From: a virus
Length of the DNA stretch: 64,000 nt
Virus record (IMG/VR): IMGVR_UViG_3300005747_000012
Coordinates: 62,001 to 126,000 of that record
Direction: 5' to 3' (one strand)
The notes beneath the pieces are model-generated. The model was not told the DNA's origin. It did no database searches and worked only from the letters and a program-made list of their open reading frames with translations. The first letter of the stretch is position 1, and each line of letters begins with the position of its first letter. The position numbers and the translations under genes are program-made. Positions 49,250 through 57,149 of the stretch are shown piece after piece.

Positions 49250-51406
49250 TTATGCACTTGCACTTGATTGAATCTGGCTAAGTTCAAGTTGAATTGGGAT
49301 AAACAAGATTGCAGTAGCAAGTTTAGCCTCAAGTTTAACCTCAGCAATTGGGCCATTAATATTAATTTTAAGATTTTTAAATCCAAGTGGGGCATCGTCA
49401 GAAGCACCAGTAATTTTAAGCCTTTTATACACTTCCATTACTTTAGAAATATGCCCAGCCATACTAGCAGCAGTAATATCAGCAAGTGATTTACCAACTG
49501 CAAATCTTTCAAGAGATTCAGCAAGTTGAATGGCAAGAACATCAGACATATAAACCGCTTGAAGTGAATTATAAACAAAATTAGTATCAAATCCATAAGT
49601 GGTTTGATCTACAACAAATTTGTTACCAGCAGTTTCAGCTTGTAAAAACATTAAACCAGCATCAATCGCATCCTCAACAGAACCCGGATTACCAGAATCA
49701 AACCCAGCAGGGTCTTTAAAACTAATTACATTAGCAAACTTATTAGTTAAAGACTTGTAAAAACCAGCCGATTGCATACCTGTTGCAATAGCCGCAGTAT
49801 GCCATGGTTGAAATTCTACAACATTTCCAAGCGCATCAACTTGACTTGTTTTTTGAAAACAAACAATTGATCTAAAAGAAGACAGGCTTTGCGAGTGAGC
49901 TTTAACATCAGCATAACTAGCATCTTTACTAAGCATTGCAATTCTGTTTCTTTTTAGTTTAACTGTTGACATAGCAAGTACATGAGATTTAACAGCAAAG
50001 TTAACAGCGTCAATTGTATATGTTGAACCACTATCAGTAAGACCATCAGCAATATCATCGGCAGCATCTCTTGAAAAAAGAGGTAGTACAAAATTTACTT
50101 TAATACCTTCAAGAGCTGGTATTGCATTTACAATGTCAGCAGCAGTAGTAGCACCCTTAGTACCGTCTGCGAGATACTTAGCTTGAGCTGTTTCAACAGG
50201 AAGCCCAGCACCTACAGCAAATTCAAAGTCAACCACAGAACTTTCGGAAAGTTTAAGGGCAAAATTGTAAGCAGCTTTTTTAACTCTTCCCGGCTCACTT
50301 CCTTCTGAAGAAGCAATTCCTATGGCAGAAACTTCATCAAGCCTAAGTGGGCTTAGATTGTTAGAAGCTGCAATAGAACTTGCAGAATATCCAGCTTGCG
50401 AACTAATAAAAGAAGCAAGGTCAGACATTGTAGTGTATTCACTAAGATTAATTGATAAATTAGAACCAGAGCCACCAACTACAGTAGTAGAAAGAACGCC
50501 ACTAGAAATATCAAGTGTTGCACTTGTCCCATCATAACCAACAGTAATAGCAACCTCAGCTTCTACTGCAAAAGATTCGTTGGTATTTGTATCTTGTCTT
50601 TTTACACTTAATTCAATTTCTGGCTCTTGAGATGAAACAACTAGCCCAGCCGCATGTCCAAGAACAGCTAAATCACCCGGAGTAGAGTCAATTAATTCAA
50701 AAGATTTTCCCCAGCCTTTTTCGTTAGCGTCAGCGTCAACATCAGATTGAAAAATAACGGCATCAGTAGCAGCTTCTACACAACTAAAACCAGCAGGTAA
50801 TTGAGCGTCAATTTCAGCCGCTAACTTAGTTTTATCATCATGATCTGTCATGACACCACTTAAAGTAATAACTGTTGTAGCACCACCGTTTCCAATAAAG
50901 CTAAAAGAAAGACCGTCAAAAATTGAACCATCTCCAATTACAAGATCAGCACCTTGTTTAAAAGGGCCAGCTTCGTCTTCAACCTGAGTTACCTGATAGT
51001 AATATTTTTTACCATCAATACCATAGTTTTTGTCTTTAAGAGTGCCATAATCGCCAGAAACACCATCTACGGTCGCTTCAGCTTTAGTACCACTATTAGT
51101 TTTAACAACATAAACTTTCCCTACCGAACCGGTAATTTCTGTATCGTTACTAGGAGAAACCAAAGCTCTCATAGCGTCAACAATTGGTCCTCTAAGATAC
51201 TTAGCAGAAACCCTGTCAAGCTGAGTGGGTGTAAAAAAGTTGTCCTTTAGTGTTTCTTGAGTGTAGTCTGCACCACCCTCTGCTTCGCCAATAATAACAA
51301 TATCTCCAGTACTGGTAATTCCAACTGGTGTAGACTTAACTGTTACTTCTGGATAGGCACCGGGAATGTTTGTATTGACAAAACTCGTCGAAAGTCTTTG
51401 AGCCAT
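49250..51406 (-). CDS. Contractile tail sheath protein
   Basis: A 718-aa sheath. The N-terminus NIPGAYPEVTVKSTPVGITS and TGDIVIIGEAEGG, and the C-terminal core with AVGKSLADITAASMAGHISK and KININGPIAEVKLEAKLATAI, match the conserved sheath domains that wrap the tube. The middle (about 130-400) is an expanded variable insertion, making it longer than compact sheaths of about 500 aa. Strong AAAGGAGAAAAA before the ATG. Its presence identifies the phage as a myovirus. Confidence 0.9.
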   Translation of the reverse strand: MAQRLSTSFVNTNIPGAYPEVTVKSTPVGITSTGDIVIIGEAEGGADYTQETLKDNFFTPTQLDRVSAKYLRGPIVDAMRALVSPSNDTEITGSVGKVYVVKTNSGTKAEATVDGVSGDYGTLKDKNYGIDGKKYYYQVTQVEDEAGPFKQGADLVIGDGSIFDGLSFSFIGNGGATTVITLSGVMTDHDDKTKLAAEIDAQLPAGFSCVEAATDAVIFQSDVDADANEKGWGKSFELIDSTPGDLAVLGHAAGLVVSSQEPEIELSVKRQDTNTNESFAVEAEVAITVGYDGTSATLDISSGVLSTTVVGGSGSNLSINLSEYTTMSDLASFISSQAGYSASSIAASNNLSPLRLDEVSAIGIASSEGSEPGRVKKAAYNFALKLSESSVVDFEFAVGAGLPVETAQAKYLADGTKGATTAADIVNAIPALEGIKVNFVLPLFSRDAADDIADGLTDSGSTYTIDAVNFAVKSHVLAMSTVKLKRNRIAMLSKDASYADVKAHSQSLSSFRSIVCFQKTSQVDALGNVVEFQPWHTAAIATGMQSAGFYKSLTNKFANVISFKDPAGFDSGNPGSVEDAIDAGLMFLQAETAGNKFVVDQTTYGFDTNFVYNSLQAVYMSDVLAIQLAESLERFAVGKSLADITAASMAGHISKVMEVYKRLKITGASDDAPLGFKNLKININGPIAEVKLEAKLATAILFIPIQLELSQIQSSASA

Positions 51407-51423
51407 TTTTTTCTCCTTTATAA

Positions 51424-51699
51424 TTAAATCTTATATCCAAAATGTTTAATGCCTTTATCAAATAATTCTTTTTTATCGTGTTTAATTGTTTTCAAATGAA
51501 TCCAAACCACTTCTTCTAAAGATTTATTTAGGTTTAATTTTTTACTAAGTTTTAGAAAATATTTTCTAAAATTTTCTCTTTCATCAGTTTTTTCTTCAGC
51601 TTTTTTTATTTCTTTAGCCAGAGCAATTCTTTTTTTTCTAGCTTTTTCAATTCTTTCAGCTTCAGTTTCGTTTTTTTTACTTTTTTTTCTTTCTGCCAT
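51424..51699 (-). CDS. Hypothetical Lys-rich protein (91 aa)
   Basis: Very basic N-terminal half (ERKKSKKNETEAERIEKARK) and a helical C-terminus (KKLNLNKSLEEVVWIHLKTI). Located between sheath and a large low-complexity virion-type gene. Unknown function. Starts 1 nt after the upstream stop. Confidence 0.65.
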   Translation of the reverse strand: MAERKKSKKNETEAERIEKARKKRIALAKEIKKAEEKTDERENFRKYFLKLSKKLNLNKSLEEVVWIHLKTIKHDKKELFDKGIKHFGYKI

Positions 51700-51700
51700 T

Positions 51701-54088
51701 TTACACCCCTTCTTTTTTTGAGGTTTTTTGTTTTTCCATATGTTTTTTTAGTTTTTCAACACTACTTTCTTCACTTCTTGTCATAGCTTCCATTTCTTTT
51801 CTTGAAGGTCTATAGTCTGTAAATCTATTACCCTGAAATCTATTGTCTTCTATCCTAGATTTCATTTTATTATAAGCTTTATCATTTGGCTTATTGCTTT
51901 CAAACATAGCTTTAGCATTTTTCATAGCTTTGACGTTGTTTGCTTCTTTAGCAGCTTGATAATCCCTAGAAGCTTTAACTCGATTATTCATCCTGTTATA
52001 AGCTTCATCTTTTAACCCTCGAATCTCTTTTGTGGATGGTCGAGATGCTGGCATTTCACCTCTAGCAGCCTTCATTTTTTCGACATCGGTTATATCTTTT
52101 TTGTAGTTAGTTCTACCAAAATCTTTCATGTTCATAGGCTCTTGAGCTGTTGTCGGTGCCGCAGTAGCTTGTCTTTCTGCCGGAGCAGCTTGTTTCTGAG
52201 CTGATGGTCTTTGTTTATTAGCATAATAGGCTCTTTCTGATGCCGGAGCACTTTGGCTACCTGTAAAATCTTTTCTTCTATCGTAGTCTTCAAAAAATTT
52301 ATTGCCTTTACCAGTTCCTTTTGCGGCCATATCTTTCATTTCATCTTGTGTATAAGTATTGTATTTCTTACCACCATATTGAAAAACACCACCAGCTCCA
52401 ATCTCTTTTCTAGCTTGCTTAAAAGCTTGTCCAAATGATTTTGCGTTACTAATAGCATCACTGGAATATGGGTTTTTAATTCCATATTTATTTCCAGCTT
52501 TCTTTTGCTCAGCCGCCATATCCTTTGGAGCCGCAGGCTTTTGCTGTCCACCTCCACTCATTTCATTTAGCGTATTACCAAATTGCTTAAAAGCATCTAC
52601 AGTTCTAGCTGCATCAGCAGGCTTATTATAATCAGCATTAAACTGTTCTTGAGCCTGATTATTTTTTTGTTTCATTTGTGGTGCTACAAATGGTGTAGTA
52701 CCTTGGCCAGATTGACTTGGAACTCTCATGGAAGTTTGATTATACCCAGAAGGTCCGTAGTTAAAATCTGGAACTCCAGCTTGTTGTCTAGCCGCCTGTG
52801 CTTTAGGTGTATTCATTGACATTGGTGAAAACCCTCTAGCACTCATTCCATCAGCTTGTTTTTTAAGCTCAGTCATTTCTTTTTTTTTTAGAAAGTTAGA
52901 AAGTTTTTCAGACTTCATAACTTTCATTTTGCCACATTTTTCCATTTCAGATTTTGGTGAATTTTTCTTTTCATCATCAAAATCAATGCCTTCAATTTCT
53001 TTTACTTTGTTGTCAGAATCTTTTAGTTTTTTTTCTTTAATTTCACCTTTGCCAACAGTTGGTGTTGGTGTCGGTGTTGGAGTTGGGGTTGGAGGTGTTC
53101 CTAAAATAGAACCAAATCCTTTAGCCTGTTGAGCACCTGATCCTGAAAAAAGTGGTCGTGTTTCTTCTTTTGCCAATCTTTTATATTCTACTGAGAACAT
53201 GCCGGACTCAGATTTTGTAACACTCATCTCACCACATTTATCCATTGAGCCTTCACTTTTTGGAAGATTTGACACATCTGAAATAGGTGGTTTGTTCTTT
53301 TTACTATCAGCCTGAGATTCTCTGTAAAAAGAGGCATTTTGACCTTTTTCATCTCTAACATCTTTTCCAGTAGCCGCTTTAACACCTTTTCTTTGGTCTC
53401 TTTCACTAGCTGGAGCACCTGTTTTTACACTACTAGCCATAGTAGCTGCTTGTGCATCAGTCATTTTTCTTGACTTGTCACCATAATATTTTTGTCTACC
53501 TTTTTCTTTTTGGCCTGCAATATCTTTTCTTTCTTTTTTTCTTTGTTCAAATTTTTTCTTAGACTTTCTTTTGCCTTCTTCTGCACTATCTCTTTTATTT
53601 TTTAGGTAATCGCCTTCTTTTAAATGAACACCTTTTTGCTTGGAGTCTTTTTCCCTTTTAGCCCTAATAGTCTTTTTAGCGGCATCAGACTTTCCCTCAT
53701 CAACTCTAGCTTTAGCTAATCTTTTATATTGTACTGAAAACATACCATCTTCAGACTTTGCAAATTCATACTCGTCTTCTTCGTCTTCTTCGTCTTCTTC
53801 GTCTTCTTCTTCATAGTCTGAATCATCTTCACCCTGTAGAGGTGTATCTTCCATTTCATGGTCTTCAGACATTTCAGATTTTTCTGAATAAGAACCTTCA
53901 GCACATAGCGATTCAGGACATTCAGCCTCATCGTTATTAGGTTCACCACCAGCCTCAATTTCATGAGCTGTATTTTTAGCTTTTTCAAGAATTTCATATA
54001 CTTCTTGATTATTCTCAATATTCTTTTTTAGTCTTTCGAGAAGAATTTGCGCTACTTCTACCGGTGAATATTCATTTTTATCAGACAT
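51701..54088 (-). CDS. Large low-complexity virion-type protein (795 aa)
   Basis: Highly hydrophilic. There is an acidic tract of EED repeats near residue 95-108, a Thr-Pro repeat (TPTPTPTPTPT), and long Lys/Gln/Ala/Gly-rich disordered stretches. A short motif of the form S-E-x-G-M-F-S-V-x-Y-K-R-L-A-K occurs twice (about residues 112 and 295). This suggests two copies of a docking or cleavage segment. It lies in the tail/virion block and may be an internal virion protein that is cleaved or unfolded for ejection. No family recognised. Confidence 0.6.
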   Translation of the reverse strand: MSDKNEYSPVEVAQILLERLKKNIENNQEVYEILEKAKNTAHEIEAGGEPNNDEAECPESLCAEGSYSEKSEMSEDHEMEDTPLQGEDDSDYEEEDEEDEEDEEDEYEFAKSEDGMFSVQYKRLAKARVDEGKSDAAKKTIRAKREKDSKQKGVHLKEGDYLKNKRDSAEEGKRKSKKKFEQRKKERKDIAGQKEKGRQKYYGDKSRKMTDAQAATMASSVKTGAPASERDQRKGVKAATGKDVRDEKGQNASFYRESQADSKKNKPPISDVSNLPKSEGSMDKCGEMSVTKSESGMFSVEYKRLAKEETRPLFSGSGAQQAKGFGSILGTPPTPTPTPTPTPTVGKGEIKEKKLKDSDNKVKEIEGIDFDDEKKNSPKSEMEKCGKMKVMKSEKLSNFLKKKEMTELKKQADGMSARGFSPMSMNTPKAQAARQQAGVPDFNYGPSGYNQTSMRVPSQSGQGTTPFVAPQMKQKNNQAQEQFNADYNKPADAARTVDAFKQFGNTLNEMSGGGQQKPAAPKDMAAEQKKAGNKYGIKNPYSSDAISNAKSFGQAFKQARKEIGAGGVFQYGGKKYNTYTQDEMKDMAAKGTGKGNKFFEDYDRRKDFTGSQSAPASERAYYANKQRPSAQKQAAPAERQATAAPTTAQEPMNMKDFGRTNYKKDITDVEKMKAARGEMPASRPSTKEIRGLKDEAYNRMNNRVKASRDYQAAKEANNVKAMKNAKAMFESNKPNDKAYNKMKSRIEDNRFQGNRFTDYRPSRKEMEAMTRSEESSVEKLKKHMEKQKTSKKEGV
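53058..53095 (-). repeat. Thr-Pro codon repeat
   Basis: Imperfect 6-bp repeats encoding alternating Thr-Pro, a likely length-variable linker. Confidence 0.75.
53772..53808 (-). repeat. Glu-Glu-Asp codon repeat (9-bp unit)
   Basis: Four tandem 9-bp units giving EED EED EED EED. Near-perfect at DNA level, hence recent or slippage-prone. Confidence 0.8.
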
Positions 54089-54169
54089 TCTAATCCCCTA
54101 ATTTTATACTATAAAGATTAATACAATTACAATATTTTAAAAGCAAAAATTAATAAAACCAATAACTTA

Positions 54170-55279
54170 TTAGCAATCCCATCGTTTAAGGGCAGCACCC
54201 TTTGGTGTTAGCTTGCCATCTTTACTGGTAGGCCCTTTATTCCCTGACATTCTAGCACAAAAAGATTTTCTTCTTGCCGCTTTTTTAGGTGATTTCTTAG
54301 CCTCTTTAGAAGAAACAGGAGCTTTTAAATTTGAACCAGTTTCTCTGTTAATTTTATTTCTTTCTTTTTCACTCAAACCACCTTTTTTTGAGTGTTTTTC
54401 TTTGTTATATCCGTGAAATGGTTTTTCTGAGCCTTCACTTTTTTTCTGGCAAGACCCCTCTGAATAAGGTTTTTTACCGGGCGTAGGTTCATATCCTTCC
54501 CAACATCTACCTTCTTTTTTATCCATTCCAGCATCAGCTTCATTACAAATAGCATATGCCGATGATTTATCATGTCCTTTTTTCTTAACTTTTTTTACAC
54601 ATCTTTCATGTGTTTTTGGGTCAGCTCCTTTTGGAACCCCTTGTTTTTTGGCCATTTCAGAAGCCGCCATTTTTTCTTCTCTGAACGGATGTTCTAAATC
54701 TTTTTTAGATGGATATTTAGGGTTTTTTACATCGGTAGGATGTTTATGGCTATCATCGTTCCTACGAGTCTTTTTACGTTGTTCAGGACCTTTTTTTGTT
54801 TTTGGAACTTTTTGTTTTTTGGCTCTTTCAACATCTTCTGATGTTGGATGTTCCAAATCTTTTTTAGATGGATATTTAGGGTTTTTTTCTTTTCTAGAAT
54901 CTTTCATTGCTTTTTTGGCTTTTGAAGCTGCCATAGCCCTATCTCTGGCTTCTTTATACGGAAATTCCTCCATTTTTTTAAGATAAGCATCTGAAATTAT
55001 TTTAAAATTATTCAATACTGATTTTACAAATTTTTCAGCTTTTTCAATTTCATCATCGCAAGGAGCTATTTCATCACATTCGCAATTGTCTTTATCTTTG
55101 CAATCGCACTCTTTATCTTTTTTTTTCATTGCAGAAGTTTTATCTGTAGCAATTAAATCTAAACTCATTTCCGCAGTGCTATTAGAATCTAAAACATCTT
55201 TAACAGCATTTTCATGCTGAATTTTAGATTTCATAGATTTAATCAATTTATCAACTCTATTTTTTAAAAAATCGTCCAT
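54170..55279 (-). CDS. Virion-type Lys-rich protein with Cys motifs (369 aa)
   Basis: An N-terminal helix (DDFLKNRVDKLIKSMKSKIQ), a Cys/Asp cluster (KECDCKDKDNCECDE), then a duplicated KNPKYPSKKDLEHP segment. These are followed by DKSSAYAICNEADAGM and a C-terminal RRKSFCARMSGNKGP ending in KRWDC. The last two patterns recur in phage virion proteins of unknown role, and a similar SFCAR... block is in the gene at 57150-59309. Probably a structural or packaged protein. The 80 nt after its stop are empty except for a promoter-like AT-rich stretch. Confidence 0.6.
   Translation of the reverse strand: MDDFLKNRVDKLIKSMKSKIQHENAVKDVLDSNSTAEMSLDLIATDKTSAMKKKDKECDCKDKDNCECDEIAPCDDEIEKAEKFVKSVLNNFKIISDAYLKKMEEFPYKEARDRAMAASKAKKAMKDSRKEKNPKYPSKKDLEHPTSEDVERAKKQKVPKTKKGPEQRKKTRRNDDSHKHPTDVKNPKYPSKKDLEHPFREEKMAASEMAKKQGVPKGADPKTHERCVKKVKKKGHDKSSAYAICNEADAGMDKKEGRCWEGYEPTPGKKPYSEGSCQKKSEGSEKPFHGYNKEKHSKKGGLSEKERNKINRETGSNLKAPVSSKEAKKSPKKAARRKSFCARMSGNKGPTSKDGKLTPKGAALKRWDC
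54690..54729 (-). repeat. 40-bp direct repeat, copy 1
   Basis: Encodes the second copy of the KYPSKKDLEHP segment. One mismatch to 54847-54886. Confidence 0.8.
54847..54886 (-). repeat. 40-bp direct repeat, copy 2
   Basis: Encodes the first copy of KYPSKKDLEHP in the protein, 157 bp away from its twin. Confidence 0.8.
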
Positions 55280-55300
55280 AACATACCTCTATTTAAAGAT

Positions 55301-56302
55301 TTAGTCTTCATTTTTTATAGGTGTAGTTGAGGCCCAAAACTCACATTCCGTATCAATAATTTCAGGAACTTGGCCGCCCTCTTCATCAGAAATAACTAGT
55401 CCAACCCCTTCTATGTTTTCAAAATCAACAATATTAATCACTTCTATAATTTCTTTAGGTGCTTTTACCCATGTATTCTCAACTTGACCTGTCATAGTAA
55501 TAAATCTACTATATACATTTTCACCAATATTTTGAAAAGCATCGTTTCTAACCATATCACTAGTTTCAATATTGGATAATTGAAAATTTCTACTTTCCAA
55601 GCCGCCCTCTCTATACCTTAAGAAGCCGTACATCATAATTGAATATAACCACAACAAGGCATTTGGATCGCCATGCACATGACATCCTATCGTAATCCTT
55701 TCCTGAAAAGTAGCAACCTCTCTTCTTGCTCTAAAAATTCTATAGTTTGGAAGTATGCCAATTTGAGATGCAGAAATTTCAGTTCCTTCAGCAATAAAAA
55801 AACCATCATTTGATTTTTTGGTTATAGCCCACCCTTGCGCTGTACCCTCATCAAAAGCTACCATTCCCGGCTGAATAATTGTTAAATCAACTTCGGGAGG
55901 AGTTTGAAAAAAACCTGTGGCTTGATTGTAAGATGTAAAAGTAAATGGGGGAATTATATATTGAACAACATCACCAACTTCATTTGGTTGATATTCTTGA
56001 ACAAAAGGTGTTTGGTCTGATAAACGTGACAAACTTTTATCCTCAGCATTGGAGCCTATTGAAATTGTTATACATGGCATTTTTTCCATGTCCATTCTGT
56101 GAGGTAAAAATATAGATATTTCGTTTTCTTGTATCCATTTTCTGGCATTTTCAATTTCTTTTTGACCGTAGATACCCGATAGCATAGGGTCATTTACAAA
56201 ATCAGACAAAATATCATCAAGTAACCAAGACTCTTCTCTAATATCGTTTAATATAAGTTCAATGATTCTTCTAAAGAAAACATCACCTTGCCATATAGAA
56301 AT
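55301..56302 (-). CDS. Virion-type protein, probable ATT start (333 aa)
   Basis: Beta-rich structural-looking protein (IIPPFTFTSYNQATGFFQTP; GCHVHGDPNALLWLYSIMMYG). The first conventional start in frame is a TTG at 56209 with no ribosome binding site. The frame is open 31 codons further with protein-like sequence (SIWQGDVFFRRIIELILNDI, then REESWLLDDILSD). It reaches an ATT at 56300-56302, which has AGGGGG exactly 6 nt upstream. I therefore propose ATT initiation. Promoter motif lies 35 nt further up. The family is unknown. Confidence 0.65.
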   Translation of the reverse strand: MSIWQGDVFFRRIIELILNDIREESWLLDDILSDFVNDPMLSGIYGQKEIENARKWIQENEISIFLPHRMDMEKMPCITISIGSNAEDKSLSRLSDQTPFVQEYQPNEVGDVVQYIIPPFTFTSYNQATGFFQTPPEVDLTIIQPGMVAFDEGTAQGWAITKKSNDGFFIAEGTEISASQIGILPNYRIFRARREVATFQERITIGCHVHGDPNALLWLYSIMMYGFLRYREGGLESRNFQLSNIETSDMVRNDAFQNIGENVYSRFITMTGQVENTWVKAPKEIIEVINIVDFENIEGVGLVISDEEGGQVPEIIDTECEFWASTTPIKNED

Positions 56303-56337
56303 AAATTACCCCCTGCAATCTAATTATGTCTATCTTA

Positions 56338-56348
56338 TATAATATCAT
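56338..56348 (-). promoter_or_regulatory. Phage promoter motif ATGATATTATA
   Basis: Copy of the recurrent element touching the stop codon of the 266-aa gene and 35 nt upstream of the proposed ATT start. Confidence 0.6.
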
Positions 56349-57148
56349 TATTTTTTTTCATATTTTGCTTTTAGTTCTGGCAAAATTTTTGATTGCCAAG
56401 TTTGCTCAACCCACCTAAACACATCTTTCATGACTTCTTTTTTGGGTTTATTAGCTGGGTACTGCCATTTACCAGAATTTCTATGTTTTTCTGATATTAC
56501 TCTAAAAGTCATAATATTTCTTTCAACTCTTTTAGTTTGTGGGTTAAAATTTTGATAAATACTTAACCCCTGAAGATTACGAGAAAGTCCTTCAACACTT
56601 TTTTTACCATTTTCTCTCATTTTTTTTATGTCAAAACTATGTATTCTACCAATTCTGGGGCTTCCTTTCTCATCTAAAGCCAAAGCTCTTGTTTTGCTAT
56701 ACCTTATGTTTTCTTTTCTTAAAAAAGTTTTAAGCTCATTTATTGCAGCTTCACCAGAACTTGAGGTACTTTTTTTAGTGGTTGATTTTTCAAACGGAAT
56801 AACTCTATATTTATGGCCTTCCTTACTAACTTTTGGAGGTGAGCCGCTTTTATGATTAAGCAGTTCTTCCATAAAACCACCTTTTTTTCCGTTTTCAATC
56901 CAAAAAGCTTCTTCTTTTATACCAATTTCAACCGCATTCTCTGATAATTTTTTTATATACAAATTTTTCTTATAAATACTACTTAATTCAGTAGACATTT
57001 TTTGGTCGGCAATATTGTGAGCTTGCTGGTAAGCCCCTTGGCCAATTGCTTGTGTTGCTGCTTGAAGGTCTTTTTTAATATTTTCAATAACCTTTTTAGC
57101 TTGATTACTTATATCTCCCTCTGTCTTTATTTCAATTTCAAGTTTCAC
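56348..57148 (-). CDS. Virion-type protein, possible neck/tail-completion (266 aa)
   Basis: Basic protein with an N-terminal helical part (DISNQAKKVIENIKKDLQAA). VEIGIKEEAFWIENGKKGGF and FRVISEKHRNSGKWQYPANK resemble the strand-loop features of HK97 gp10-like tail-completion proteins. The similarity is only by pattern, so the call is tentative. Starts 1 nt before the stop of the palm-domain gene's neighbour and ends inside a promoter motif. Confidence 0.55.
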   Translation of the reverse strand: MKLEIEIKTEGDISNQAKKVIENIKKDLQAATQAIGQGAYQQAHNIADQKMSTELSSIYKKNLYIKKLSENAVEIGIKEEAFWIENGKKGGFMEELLNHKSGSPPKVSKEGHKYRVIPFEKSTTKKSTSSSGEAAINELKTFLRKENIRYSKTRALALDEKGSPRIGRIHSFDIKKMRENGKKSVEGLSRNLQGLSIYQNFNPQTKRVERNIMTFRVISEKHRNSGKWQYPANKPKKEVMKDVFRWVEQTWQSKILPELKAKYEKK

Positions 57149-57149
57149 A

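Noticed and set aside
53058-53808. Tandem repeats considered as CRISPR or iteron arrays
   Set aside because: They are in-frame codon repeats with no spacers, inside one gene. No CRISPR array is visible anywhere in the window.
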